Source of the DNA: Axinella damicornis
Taxonomy: Eukaryota > Porifera > Demospongiae > Axinellida > Axinellidae
DNA: 64,000 nt
Assembly: GCA_963931865.1 (NCBI GenBank)
Contig: OZ007515.1
Location: forward strand, 11,667,663 to 11,731,662
Reading direction: 5' to 3'
A model generated the notes under the pieces. The model did not search any database, was not told the DNA's origin, and was given only the letters and a program-made list of their open reading frames with translations. Position numbers and translations under genes: made by a program. Shown here in pieces: positions 22,336-32,639 of this stretch (position 1 is its first letter; each line of letters starts with the position of its first letter).

Positions 22336-22414
22336 TAGTCTATCGAGCTAGACCAATATTCTCTCGCTTTCCAACTTCCGGAGCGAGAGAAATTTGGTCT
22401 AGCTCGATAGACTA
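22336..22414. mobile_element. 79-bp foldback TAGTCTATCG...CGATAGACTA, 9-bp TSD
   Basis: The stem TAGTCTATCGAGCTAGACCA faces its complement. The flanks are the perfect direct repeat GATGTATCC (22327-22335, 22415-22423). It lies in the 3' part of the transposase frame, where its TAG gives an in-frame stop after FEHCGYI. Confidence 0.95.
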
Positions 22415-23328
22415 GATGTATCCACAATGCTCAAACCAGTTGTAGCAATCGCTTGATGTAATGGACGCAAATGCTGCCAAGATTACGTCTTTGATCTCTG
22501 ACTCATTGGCAATTTGAATGTATGGATCATTAATTTTGCTCTCAGGAAACTTTTAACTTTGGAAAACAATTCCTCAATTGGCATAACGCTGGGGAGTAAG
22601 GGGGAAGAAACACAACTAACGCTCTCATTTCTTGGATAAGACCAGCAGCATAATCAACGTGATGGATGGAAGCATTGTCCATAACTACAACACTTCGGGG
22701 ATTATACCCATCGAATGGTAGCAGTTGGGGCAGGAGACATAGTTCAATAAAATTGCAGATCTCATTGGCATCCACAGTTCCCTCTTTGATGCGTACATCA
22801 AGCACACTATCCATGCACATTGCACTAATAGCATTGTACTGCTTTCCCTTGACAAGTAGCCTATCACAGATGGCTGGTTTCCCTTGTAGGGCATACCCAT
22901 AGCGGCGCAGAGCAGCACGCCTGTCACATCCAGTTTTATCAACGAGGACAAGCATTTCAGGATTGTACACAGACATTTCTTCTATGTACTTCTCCCTGAG
23001 TTGCTCACTTCGCTGCTGTGCTCTAAGTGATAGGGGTTTTTTTTGCGTGAAAAACACTGCTGATGTATAGGAACCTACAGATGCTTGAAGTACTGATATC
23101 ATTGCCACTTGTGTGGAACACATGGTGCTGCAACTCATGTAAGCTAGTACACAGAAGGGTCATCTAAAACCATCCCAAAGATGGCAAGCTCATCCTGAAT
23201 GCTTAACTTCTTTGTGGTGGTTTTGTGGAATCCTTGAATACTGCATACAGTTCCTGTTTCATCAAACAGTTTCACTGTTCTGTACACAGTAGAGGGGTCC
23301 ACATTCAAGTTCTTTGCTATCTGATTGT

Positions 23329-25062
23329 GGCCCTCCGTATTTCCCGGAACGGAACGGAACGGAACGTTCCGGACCGGAAACACCACCTTATTCCACGGAA
23401 CGGACCAGGGGTCAAAGTACAGCTAGGACTACAACTTCGCTCTCACTACTTTCTTCAGGGCGACAGACAGAAACAATGAAGGTATATGTGGATTGAATGT
23501 GACTTCACAACTTCCCACCAGTTAGGTCTGGCCCTGTGAGACTACCAAAGTTTGTCCTGAGGAGAATCTTCACCTTGTACGTACGTACATGTACCAATGG
23601 GCTATTCCATTAATAAAGGATACACCCCCTATTGACGAGTTAGCTATTTGCGTACCCCGGGACAGAAAATGCGCCTTCTACACCGTGCGACAGACGTTAG
23701 TATACGGAAATATGCGGAAATATGCGGAAAATTACGGAAAATTTACGGAGGTTTACAAGAGAATACGGAAACTCGGCGAATCCCCGTAGGACAAATTAGT
23801 TACTCGTCAATAGGGGGTGTATCCCTATTTAATGGAATAGCCCAATGATCTTGGACGTGTAGTACATGTACATGCAGTAGTAGACATGGAATACCTTGAC
23901 AAAGGTAGCAGCACGTGCACACTGAAAGAATTTTGCTGTAGTACTGAGTCTACTGACAATGTCAGCAAAATTATGCAGACTTCTCTACTGGACTCAACTA
24001 TTAGAGTGAATTGAACCTGATATTATTGTAGTGTGTTTGAGTACAGGCACGTAGTTGTCTGTAAGTAATTTACTCACAGTCAGTATAAGACGGCTTTGAA
24101 AGTGCAGAGCAGCCTTCTCCCATGGGGAAAAATGTTCACAGAATGACAGCGTGCATATGTGATCCCACTCTGCCATGCACCCAGCCCCTTTGGTCGGTGC
24201 CAAAGCATTGCGTCAACAGTGGGAGGGGGGGGGGGGGGGGGGGGGGGGGATGATGTTGAGTATAGAGTTAGGGGTTCAGAGTACTCCGGTAGTGGATGCT
24301 AACTGATGTCCACAGAGAACAGTTACACAAGAACTCAACTCACATGGACATTACATGATGCATCCACGTATATATGCATACACCAGTCACTGGCATGCAC
24401 ATGAGTCTACATGCACAAGTACGCATACCTCAGGATGATTACTGCACAAGTGTAGTACCGGAACTTAAAATGGGGTAACCCCCTTGAGGACAGGCTTATT
24501 CATTTTCTTATGAATTTCATTCTTTACACAGATGACTTGTTGACTGCCACCAGCAGAAACCTACTACCTGGAGCCGAATGTAAAGCAGCAAGCAAAGTTA
24601 TGGCCAGTACACTAGTGTGGGTGGCTGAAGAAAGATGCATACAGGACTGATTGCAAAACTATTTTGTACAATATTACCATGCTCGTGCACATGATGGGCT
24701 CAAGTTCAACTAATTCCAACCAAATACAAACCTGCCATTGACAGTTGAATGACTATCATGACAAAGTAATAATCAGGGGTGCCAGTTTCAAGTCAGGCTG
24801 AGTTCATGGGGGTCTTTCAGCGGCAAATACCAGCTCCTTCAGTCTCTGTAACAACTTCCATAAACACTCATCCACTCTATCCTACATGTAAGTCGAAAGT
24901 GTGTCCAAAAAACCGTTCCTCACGACAGCTTCAGTTCACCTTTCTTCAGAGTGACAGTGCTAGCTGTACTTTGACCCTTGGTCCGTTCCGTGGAATAAGG
25001 TGGTGTTTCCGATCCGGAACGTTCCGTTCCGGTCCGTTCCGTTCCGGGAAATACGGAGGGCC
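23329..25062. mobile_element. 1,734-bp element, TIR GGCCCTCCGTATTTCCCGGA, 9-bp TSD
   Basis: Inverted repeats of about 100 bp begin GGCCCTCCGTATTTCCCGGA and include GGAACGTTCC and CACCACCTTATTCCACGGAA. The flanks are the perfect 9-bp direct repeat TCTGATTGT (23320-23328, 25063-25071), inside a transposase reading frame. No transposase is visible inside; it contains a poly-G tract at 24227-24249. Long ends and a 9-bp duplication would fit a Mutator-like non-autonomous element (inference). Confidence 0.9.
23600..23842. mobile_element. 243-bp MITE, TIR GGCTATTCCATTAAT, CAATG TSD
   Basis: Ends of about 47 bp (GGCTATTCCATTAATAAAGG, then ATACACCCCCTATTGACGAG) are inverted at the right side. CAATG flanks both ends (23595-23599, 23843-23847). 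The interior has ATACGGAAATATGCGGAAA repeats. It is the innermost layer of the nest. Confidence 0.88.
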
Positions 25063-25247
25063 TCTGATTGTAGGATAGTTAGAAAACCAGAGCACTTAGA
25101 AGCAGATCACTAGTCAATTAGGAGGCCCTAGAAGGTGCGGTTGCAGCGCTTCAAGGGTTTGCTTATGCAAAGGTACTGAAATTGACTGTGTACGGTAGCT
25201 ACGACGTGCACATTTGTACTAACGTTGAAGCTCTCTATCTCTGTGAC

Positions 25248-26174
25248 ATGAGTGCCAGTAACGAGTTCGTTGTACGAAAAGTGGAATCTTTTGAGGAGCT
25301 GAAATATCTCTCCAAGTTGGTGAAGAATGAGGATTGGTCATTTGGGCGAAATGAGCTTCGATGCGTTTTCAGCGCCGATCCCTGGGGATTCTTTGTCGGT
25401 GAACTGAGTGGGAAGAAGATCAGCACCATCAGTATAATCAAACATGGCCACTTTGCCTTTTACTCTTTGTTTGTGGTGGAGAAGTTGTACCGTAGTAAAG
25501 GGTATGGCTTGAAGACGTGGCAGGCAGCTTCAGCGCTAGCCTCGGTGAGCAAGGGATGTAATATTGGACTTAGTGCTGTGGAGAACATGATCGGTGTATA
25601 CGAAAAGCATGGCTTTAAAAGGGCATGGATTGATCGTGAGTTTGTGATTAGCGCTTCGAATACTGCCAAAGTCCTTACAGGGTCAACTCAACTGCCTCCT
25701 GTTGCCACGATCAAACCCATCACAGAGGTCAAATTTGATGCTCTCGTTGCTTACGACACGACAGTCTTTGGTGCCTCTCGTCGCACGTTTTTAGAAGCCT
25801 TGACCTCACGTCCTGAAAGCATTGGATTTGCTGCTGTTGATGACAAAGGAGGATTGCTGGGCTATACCATGAGCGAGAGGATGCTGGATGAAGACAAGGG
25901 GATGAGGATTGCACCATTGTTTGCTGAAAATGAACAGATTGCTCGAGGTCTTTTCCTAGCTGTGGCCGAAGCTCTAACTTCACAGAATCCACCACACGTT
26001 GATGTAGACATCACTCTAGTGGTACCAGACATCAATCCAGTAGCAGTTAACCTGGTTGAAAATGTATTGTCTGGGAAGTCCGATTTTCAACCAGTTCGAA
26101 TGTTTACAGAAGGTATTCCTGCAAGCATGAATCTAGCAAAAACCTTTGCAATAGCAAGTCTTGATTTAGGGTGA
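25248..26174 (+). CDS. Two-domain GNAT N-acetyltransferase, copy 2
   Basis: 308 residues, same length and start context (ATGAGTGCCAG) as copy 1 at 17289, with the acetyl-CoA loop RSKGYG at residues 82-87 unchanged. Substitutions are scattered (for example SLGRNE to SFGRNE, DDERIARGLL to ENEQIARGLF) and none interrupts the frame, which suggests that both copies are or were recently functional. The upstream sequences of the two copies differ beyond about 60 bp from the ATG, because this copy abuts the transposon at 25184, so its promoter may differ. Confidence 0.8.
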   Translation: MSASNEFVVRKVESFEELKYLSKLVKNEDWSFGRNELRCVFSADPWGFFVGELSGKKISTISIIKHGHFAFYSLFVVEKLYRSKGYGLKTWQAASALASVSKGCNIGLSAVENMIGVYEKHGFKRAWIDREFVISASNTAKVLTGSTQLPPVATIKPITEVKFDALVAYDTTVFGASRRTFLEALTSRPESIGFAAVDDKGGLLGYTMSERMLDEDKGMRIAPLFAENEQIARGLFLAVAEALTSQNPPHVDVDITLVVPDINPVAVNLVENVLSGKSDFQPVRMFTEGIPASMNLAKTFAIASLDLG

Positions 26175-27535
26175 AACTGAAGCAGTTTGTAATGTAATTG
26201 CTCAAACTTTGAAGTATTATTCATGCTTGTGGAATTGTAACAGTACGTATTCCTGAGTAAAGGATGTGTACATGAATTTGGATTTGGGATTTTGAGCCTT
26301 CTGAGAGTGGTTCTGAGACAATTCTGATGACAAATTTGTCCATGCTGCCTGGTGGTGGTGTAGCTAGAATAATATTACATTGCATGCACTCTTTATGCCC
26401 AAAGTTCTAGCTATTCAAATTGAGGAAGTTAGTGTCAGGTGACATAGGTGTGAAGAAGACACTCAAGTGGACACTTCACAGTACAAAACACACAGGTGTA
26501 CAGCTACATGCTGCATGCAGTTCCTGACACTACATGAATGAAATTTTGGGGGGAAGCTGGAGTGAATCTCCCCCCCCCCCCCCCAGTAGATAGAACCCTG
26601 CTAGCTATATGAATGAAGTAGGAGCGATCTAACGAGATTGAAGGGTTCTCTGTATACTTGATTTGTTGCTGAAGGAAATTTGTTTTCGAGGGGCTATAGC
26701 AGAGTATAGGTGAAACGGCACTCACGGGCCCCTTATATTACAGCATACATAATATATGTCTGTGTGTGTACAGGTAGTCTCCTGTATAGGCCTAATCTGT
26801 TCCAGCAGGTTATCATGCTTTGCAGGAGGACTTACTGACAAATCAGCTCACAATTGAAGTTTGTTTGTTTCTAATAATTAGTGTGAAATACTTCATTGTG
26901 TCCTTGATTGGGCATGCAGTGACTGATTATAATAGCTATATGGTCATTGGACAGACAAACGGTGCCATACCTATCTTCAGTCATCTTTATTCCAAGATTC
27001 CAAGAGCCACGTTTGTTGTACAGTAAATACTGACAGTGTCTATTAACACGGGACGCCAGTATTTTTGGCCACTATAGACAAGTGGCTGCAGGTTGTTTTA
27101 TACAAGATTAGCACAACTGAGACTAGCAGTATAATGCCATGCTGCTCCCATGCATAGTAGACCGGTGGCTGCCTCTAACAGTGACCACTAAGGCAGGTTC
27201 CACTGCACTGAGCAGTATAGTGACCATGCTGCTCCCATGAACAGTAGACCGGTGGCTGCCTCTAACAGTGACCACTAAGGCAGGTTCCACTGTACCTGCA
27301 ATTCAAGTTTTTCTTTCTTGCATAAATAATGCAAGGTACACTAATAGCAAAGTGCTAATGCGAGTGTGCACCCAGTTATAACTATTACAAGAACCCAGGT
27401 GATACAAATGATTTAAAATGAGGTGATTGAGTGTGCTGTTGATACTGATTCTAACAGTCATGCATCTAGCTATACACTCAGTGATTAAAGGAACCAGCTA
27501 CCATGCAAATCAATGGCCTGCCTCTACAGTCGGTG

Positions 27536-27634
27536 TAGTCTTGGCCCCATGGCCATGCAGACCCAAACCCACCCCAGCACGGATCGCATCTAATATCACA
27601 CGCTGAGGTTGGTTTGGGTCTGGGACCGAGACTA
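27536..27634. mobile_element. 99-bp foldback TAGTCTTGG...CCGAGACTA, 9-bp TSD
   Basis: The arms include CAGACCCAAACCCACC facing GGTTGGTTTGGGTCTG. The flanks are the perfect direct repeat CAGTCGGTG (27527-27535, 27635-27643). Confidence 0.93.
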
Positions 27635-28329
27635 CAGTCGGTGTATAGCTACTAGTATTTTGGAATTGTGTTAACACCAATACTTGCTTTGGTCAGCACG
27701 ACACTAGCTACAACCTGTTCCATTCCAAAACTTTTGTGGCTGCATGCACAGATATTTGCCTGCAGAGTGTGCACCAAAAGATGGGATGTGAGCTACAGTG
27801 ACATGCTGCAAACTGTTAATGTTTACTGAGAGGAGGCAACAATAGCTACTTAAAATGTGTCATCAGCACAAGATCATTAGTTGACTTCAATATGTCTTGC
27901 AATCAGACTCACACTATAATGCAATCGAAAACGGCACTCTGTGGATATCGATGTTACTATAACCTGTATACACTGATGCATGCGCTAAAGAAAGAATGTC
28001 TACTTGTGACATACGGCTACAAATTGTGCAAACAATAATGTCATGCACTGCATGCTCACATTTTTTTTGCCTATAGCGGCCAGCTACCGGTATATGTACA
28101 TGGTGACATGCACAGCTCCCATAATGATGAATCCATGGACTGTCACAAGAGTTCACAAGCGCTGACAATCACTATAGCTGTAGCTATTTCATATGGGTTA
28201 GATATACCACATGACTACATGTAGCTACATGGCTTGACATTGCACTTTCATGAGTCTCAGCATCATTGTGGACATGATAATCATTATTTTGTAAACACTA
28301 ACGGGTAGCGGTATATGTTTGGGACTGTC

Positions 28330-28439
28330 CAGTCTAGCCACTAGCCCCTCTCCGCCCGGCCGGTCAAGCGGACGCGCGGCGAAGCAAGCGGAGGGCGGGG
28401 CTTGACCGGCCAGGCGGAGAGGGGCTAGCGGCTAGACTA
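28330..28439. mobile_element. 110-bp foldback, 9-bp TSD, empty site in copy 1
   Basis: It begins CAGTCTAGCCACTAGCCCCT and ends AGGGGCTAGCGGCTAGACTA, with CTCCGCC facing GGCGGAG and GGCCGGTCAAG facing CTTGACCGGCC. The flanking repeat is GGGACTGTC (28321-28329, 28440-28448). Duplication copy 1 has a single GGGACTGTC at about 20104 followed by the same ATGCATGTGCTCGC, which is the empty site. Confidence 0.96.
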
Positions 28440-28497
28440 GGGACTGTCATGCATGTGCTCGCTGGGAACCATCTGTTCTGTGGGAGATAGTCTCGCA

Positions 28498-28569
28498 TAT
28501 CATGCATATCCAGATTGTCTCATTGGAGGAAAGTTAGTCTCGCGGGGCCAGCCCTTCCGTGCGAGACTA
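28498..28569. mobile_element. TAGTCTCGC foldback joined to the inverted eIF3e exon-1 piece
   Basis: It starts TAGTCTCGCATATCATGCAT and ends CCGTGCGAGACTA. It abuts GAGGAACTC (28570-28578), the complement of GAGTTCCTC used as target in eIF3e copy A. The sister element at 28930-29013 has nearly the same sequence. Confidence 0.85.
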
Positions 28570-28651
28570 GAGGAACTCCAGCATGGGGAACACCAGGTGG
28601 CAGTCCAGTAAGCCACCGATCTTAGAAGTCAAGTCGTACCGAGTCAGCCAT
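28570..28651 (-). pseudogene. EIF3E: eIF3e exon-1 fragment, inverted
   Basis: On the minus strand the sequence runs from ATG (28651) through CTGGTGTTCCCCATGCTGGA to GAGTTCCTC and then directly into a TAGTCTCGC hairpin. This is exactly the junction seen in copy A at 8687/8688. It has extra bases after ATGGCTGA that shift the frame, so it is not functional. The second half of the exon is missing. It probably belongs with copy B, whose intron 1 starts at about 29011 on the plus strand. Confidence 0.88.
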
Positions 28652-28929
28652 ATTCTGATATTTATCAACATGCATGTGGGTGCATGGCAGACACTCACTT
28701 CCGGAAATTATGATCAATCAACCTGAAAAAAATGACTGCTACAGTTCAGATGGTTTTCAATTATTCACGTATGTACTATGCTAGCACATCTGCCAAAAAC
28801 TGCAATTTTTTCAGAAGTTTCTCATGGCACTCAATGGTATTCAGTGTGTTTTTGGATGTAATTCAGAAGAAAAGCCTCCCATAGTGAAGCCACACCCTCA
28901 ATTCACTAGAGGGGTGTATCTGTGGGAGA
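28652..28929. other. Former eIF3e upstream region, inverted; otherwise featureless
   Basis: Sequence next to 28651 (TTGATAA before the ATG on the minus strand) matches the 5' flank of copy A, then diverges. No gene. Confidence 0.5.
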
Positions 28930-29013
28930 TAGTCTCGCATATCATGTATATCCAGATTGTCTCGTCGGAGGAAACTTAGTCTCGCGGGGCCAGCCTTTCC
29001 GGCGTGCGAGACT
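28930..29013. mobile_element. TAGTCTCGC foldback, second copy
   Basis: Same sequence as 28498-28569 with a few changes and preceded by the same TGTGGGAGA. It ends GGCGTGCGAGACT and runs into CTGGGTGGG, which is intron 1 of eIF3e copy B. Confidence 0.85.
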
Positions 29014-29026
29014 GGGTGGGCAATAA

Positions 29027-29347
29027 CAGGAGCGCATGAGCCGCCGAAGGCGGCAAAGGAGCGTTCAACTAGTAAAGACATGTAGTAGCCCCTCACACCT
29101 TTTGGTTTATAACCTTTGAGGTACCTCATAAGTCAGCTAGCTCTAGTACAACTATGGCTGCACAAAGGCCAATTTGTATTTCACACCTACTTAGCTCGGT
29201 TTCACACAAATCCTTACAACTGCGTACGTAGTGGCCTCTTGCTGTATAAGGTGAAATTTTGGAGGTGTGAAGGGCTACTACTTGTCCTAGGGCGGGCATG
29301 TGGAGTTGGACACTCCTTCGCCTCCTTCGGAGGCTCATGCGCTCCTG
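29027..29347. mobile_element. 321-bp MITE, TIR CAGGAGCGCATGAGCC, 7-bp TSD
   Basis: Ends CAGGAGCGCATGAGCC and the complement are flanked by GCAATAA (29020-29026, 29348-29354). eIF3e copy C has a single GGGCAGTAAGTATTTAC at this place (about 46911). Inner arms around GTAGTAGCCCCTCACACC also face each other. It is hAT-like by its CAG start, but the duplication is 7 bp rather than 8 bp, so the class is uncertain. Confidence 0.85.
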
Positions 29348-29860
29348 GCAATAAGTATTTACAAACCGAAAGTGCTCCAGTTGAGGTCAATTCTTGACCC
29401 CAAATGCAGATATCAGTACAGAAGTAATTAAGGTAATTAAGGGAGGGGATTTTCGGACACGGCCCCAGTTTTCACTATCTAGGAGCAGTTGTTGAACAAC
29501 TGTACAGTGTCAGCGAATTCGAAGGTAGCTAGGTATGCATACGCACTTACCATAATTTCAGAAACGAGGACATGCAACCTCTACGAGGACAAAACGCCTG
29601 AATTTATATTGTCCCTGAATGATGTATCTGTTGTGTACTCTCTCTGCTGCAAGTCTATGATGAGGCTGACATGTTGAAGCTAGGATAGAATAGAGCTCCT
29701 GAGCAAGACCAACATGGTGGGCAGTAAACAGAATAGCTACACATCACATGCTGTACTTACCTCTACACTACTGTGCTTTGTGTGCACTAGTGCAGTTAGT
29801 TGGAGCAAGCCTGAGCGTGTCCCCATAGTCTGACTGTACATGTACATATGTATACATGGG

Positions 29861-30511
29861 GTGTCACTATATAATCACTGGAGTGAACTGGACTGGACTG
29901 TCAAATACGTCAGAGATTAACAGCTTCCGGTTGATAATCTCTGACATATTTGACAGTCCAGTCCAGTTGTATTACAAAATGCAGTTTACCGCTACCGAGG
30001 CGCACGCAAGTAATCCACCGGACAGATCATTTGCTATAGAAAATGTGACCTACACGGAGGCCATTTTCCACCCGAAGTGGATGGTGTAGGCAGTCGCCAA
30101 TATAGTCCGGTCATGCTGCAAATCAACTCGGCACTCAGAAGTAATCATCAATGAACACTGAAATGTGATCTGTGCATGCAAACTAATGGGCCATGGGACA
30201 GCACTATACACATGTATATGTAGAAAAAATGTGAGGATGCTGGCCAGTAGAGTGGACAAAACAGCAGACAGGTAAGGCAGGCGAACAGCATGCTGCCGCT
30301 ATGATCGCTCCCATTGTCCCCGGTTATCCTCACCAGCCATTTTGAACTGATGCAAAACAGATAACACAGAACTTTGTATCCGGGGGAACAAAGCACATGA
30401 GCCACAAAAAAGCATGCCAGCAAACTACGCAGTAAAATTGTTTAGTTAGGTAATTCATGACGTTTTGACAGTCCAGTCCAGTTCAGTCCAGTGTTTAGTA
30501 ACACCCGTATA
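29861..30511. mobile_element. MITE in eIF3e-B with GGACTGGACTGTCAAA ends
   Basis: GGGTGTCACTATATAATCAC, then GGAGTGAACTGGACTGGACT at the left, is repeated inverted at the right (ending AGTAACACCC). A further hairpin with the same GACTGTCAAATACGTCAGAG motif lies at 29890-29967. Copy A lacks the block. The flanks GTATACATG/GTATACGCA suggest an imperfect 9-bp duplication. Confidence 0.75.
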
Positions 30512-31508
30512 CGCAGTACCATTCTCTTGCTGGTATGCCTCGCCCTGGACTTCCTGTAAAATGGTCTGGCTCAATAGATTACCCCTGCGACCATGGTGTG
30601 CACACTAGCTAGCTATAGCCAATAATTTTACCACACAACACTGCTAACTGGCACCGGCCACACACAAATATGGTTGTTATCCAAAAGTGCCATGTATGTA
30701 TGGCTGAGTGACCTCTGACCTCCACTAGTGGTTCACTAAGTGACCTTTGACCTTCACCAGGTGGACTATGCCATTGATGTGTACAAGCAACTCCACTCGG
30801 ATGATGACTCTCCTGAACCACAAGGTATGCACCTCCTCACCGTGGTTCATGATCATCACACACTCCACCTCGCGTACACGCTCCATGCACACACACGCAC
30901 ATACACATACGTATGTACACATACGTATGCACACCCCCACATGCACACACACACACACACATTTTACATTTGACGTACCTTAACCACCCCCAATAAAAGC
31001 TAGAACTCTAAAACTGTTTAAAGAGCTCATGCCAACTCTCCCTACCCTTTCAGCATTGATCACACCTGTGGACACATACGTATGCACCCACCTACCCGTG
31101 CATAACCCCTCCATACACACACACTCACCCTCACACACACACGCACTCACAGAGATGTTTGATCGTAGGAGAGAGGTGGTGAAGCTTCATGAGTTTGAGC
31201 AGACCATTGACCCCATTGTGCACCTGTTTGAGGACCCCGAGGTGCAAGAGTACATTGAGAACAGAAAGTGAGGGACAAAGCGTTCGTACAAGTACTCTCA
31301 CAACTTTGTGATGAGTAGTTTCACACAAGTTCTGATTGAGAGGCATACAGTGTTCATGTATTCATGTGTTCATCTGTTTCTAGGGAAGACCAATGAGTAC
31401 CTTGCTCAGCACCATGATGTGAGTGGCAGGACACATTCTCATAACCCAATTCAATGCTTTGGGATGGTTGTAGAATGGAATGTGAACTACATTCCTTGCA
31501 AACACTTG

Positions 31509-31510
<2 letters not shown>

Positions 31511-31549
<39 letters not shown>
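31511..31549. repeat. (CA)n microsatellite
   Basis: CA repeat in eIF3e-B, at the position corresponding to the CA tract of copy A intron 5. Confidence 0.95.
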
Positions 31550-31552
<3 letters not shown>

Positions 31553-31589
31553 ATTAACACGCAAACACGCTCATATCATGCACATGCGC

Positions 31590-32045
31590 AGGGCTCATGA
31601 TAACGTCCGGTCATCGGACAATTTCCGGGTAATTAATAAATTATTCCACGTGACCGATCAATGTCGAGCATGTGCGGACAAATGTCCGGAAGAAGCGCCT
31701 GCTAGTTTTCAGACAGAGGTCCTCCGTCAAAGAAGCGTGGTGTGATGGCGAAAGCGGTTGCTCGTTCGAACGGTACCGGTTTCGTACTGCCCAGGGAGGC
31801 GAACAAAATGTGCAAAGAAAATCTGCACCGAGTTTATACGAGGCCGATTGAACCATCCAGCCACAACGGCTTCTCCGGGCCAAGCAGTTAGAGGCTATGA
31901 CTTGATACGTGGGTTGTGTAAACGTTTGTATATTGCCATTGGCGGAACGACCCAAAGCTGGGAATCCTGGATAGCTTGACCCTAACTGCGACTGAGACTC
32001 TTGTTCTGAACTTCATGGCATCATGCATATTATGTGCGTTTATCA
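31590..32045. other. Insertion-like block in eIF3e-B, unassigned
   Basis: Sequence not present in copy A, beginning near TCATGATAACGTCCGGTCAT. A CCGGAC motif recurs around 31600-31690 and 32248. An ORF at 31758-31979 has no recognised motif. Confidence 0.4.
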
Positions 32046-32158
32046 TAGCCTCGTTCCCAGGCCGTTCCTACCGCCAGTATTTCATCGCTTCCAGTATGCC
32101 GTATTCCTACTGGAAGCGATGAAATACTGGTGGTGGGAACGGCCTGGGAGCGAGGCTA
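32046..32158. mobile_element. 113-bp foldback TAGCCTCGTTCCCAGGCC, 9-bp TSD
   Basis: The ends TAGCCTCGTTCCCAGGCC and GGCCTGGGAGCGAGGCTA, with inner arms CCAGTATTTCATCGCTTCCA facing their complement, form an almost perfect hairpin. The direct repeat is CGTTTATCA/CATTTATCA (32037-32045, 32159-32167; one mismatch). Confidence 0.93.
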
Positions 32159-32329
32159 CATTTATCATAAGCTTTCCTGAGCAAAGTCTGTAATGGGTAG
32201 AGAAAATGTGCATGTCCATGTCAGATCATTATTGATAAAATTAATGTCCGGCCAAGTTTGGTTATGCTCTGACATTGTGTCAGTATAGCTACTACCTTCA
32301 GTGTGTTATCGTGAGCACTGCACGCGCAC

Positions 32330-32348
32330 ACACACATGCACACACCTG

Positions 32349-32418
<70 letters not shown>

Positions 32419-32435
32419 CACTCACACACTCACAG
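32330..32435. repeat. (CA)n microsatellite before eIF3e-B exon 6
   Basis: CA repeat with CG and CT variants ending in the acceptor CACTCACAG. Confidence 0.95.
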
Positions 32436-32639
32436 CTGAAGCCAGAGATGGTGGATCTCATGTATGCCTGTGCAAAGTTCAAGTACGAGTGTGGCAACTA
32501 CTCTGAAGCATCAGAGTAGCTACCTCTACTTCTACAGAGTGCTGGGAATGTTGAGTACCTCGAGTACATTGAGAACAACATGAGGGACAAAGGACTTTTG
32601 CTAGTTGTTGCCGTAGCCATACAGTGATATAATCCAGTG

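Larger units (their letters stand above)
22424..25085 (-). pseudogene. Tc1/IS630-type transposase, interrupted and frameshifted
   Basis: It reads on the minus strand. The N-terminal helix-turn-helix NQIAKNLNVDPSTVYRTV (about 23330-23250) continues across the nested element into TACAAT at 25073, supporting excision of 23329-25062 plus one duplication. DDE-core motifs follow: LVDKTGCDRR, RSVVVMDNASIHH and VVFLPPYSP. After a frame shift near 22590 comes PIEELFSKVKS, the expected partner of the third acidic residue. Further shifts lie near 23140 and 23100. It is therefore inactive. Ends and motifs agree with a DDE superfamily element of the Tc1/IS630 type. Confidence 0.85.
22196..25184 (-). mobile_element. 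IS630/Tc1-like DNA transposon carrying nested insertions
   Basis: Inverted ends of about 70 bp: CAATTTCAGTACCTTATAAG, then AACCCTTGAAGCGCTGCAAC from 22196, and the complement ending at 25184. Between them is a broken transposase on the minus strand, itself interrupted by a 1,734-bp element (23329-25062) that in turn holds a 243-bp MITE (23600-23842). A 79-bp foldback (22336-22414) sits in the transposase 3' end. The boundary TSD could not be decided (ACTGC/ACTGT flanks). Confidence 0.8.
25190..28490. repeat. Segmental duplication S1, copy 2
   Basis: It starts directly at the right end of the transposon and aligns with 17220-20143. Relative to copy 1 it has gained foldbacks at 27536-27634 and 28330-28439. 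It also has an 82-bp tandem duplication (about 27129-27210 and 27211-27295, both containing AGTAGACCGGTGGCTGCCTC). 26175-28490 has no supported gene. Confidence 0.9.
29011..32580 (+). pseudogene. EIF3E: eIF3 subunit E, copy B: decayed
   Basis: It aligns with copy A from intron 1 onward. Recognisable exons: 29653-29715 (disrupted around TTGAAGCTAGGATAG, giving a stop), 30761-30824 (intact VDYAIDVYKQLHSDDDSPEP), 31153-31267 (one codon shorter than A), 31384-31418 (7-bp deletion, frame lost) and 32436-32544 (4-bp TAGC insertion after TCAGAG). A scrambled piece of the 31153 exon (GAGTACATTGAGAACA) follows at about 32560. No exon 7 or later exon is present. The inverted exon-1 piece is at 28570-28651. 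Exonic identity to copy A is much higher than would be expected from old divergence, so the duplication is fairly recent. Confidence 0.88.

Noticed and set aside
29856..30089. 77-residue ORF near the GGACTGGACTGTCAAA hairpin
   Set aside because: It lies inside a MITE, including its inverted repeat, with no motif.
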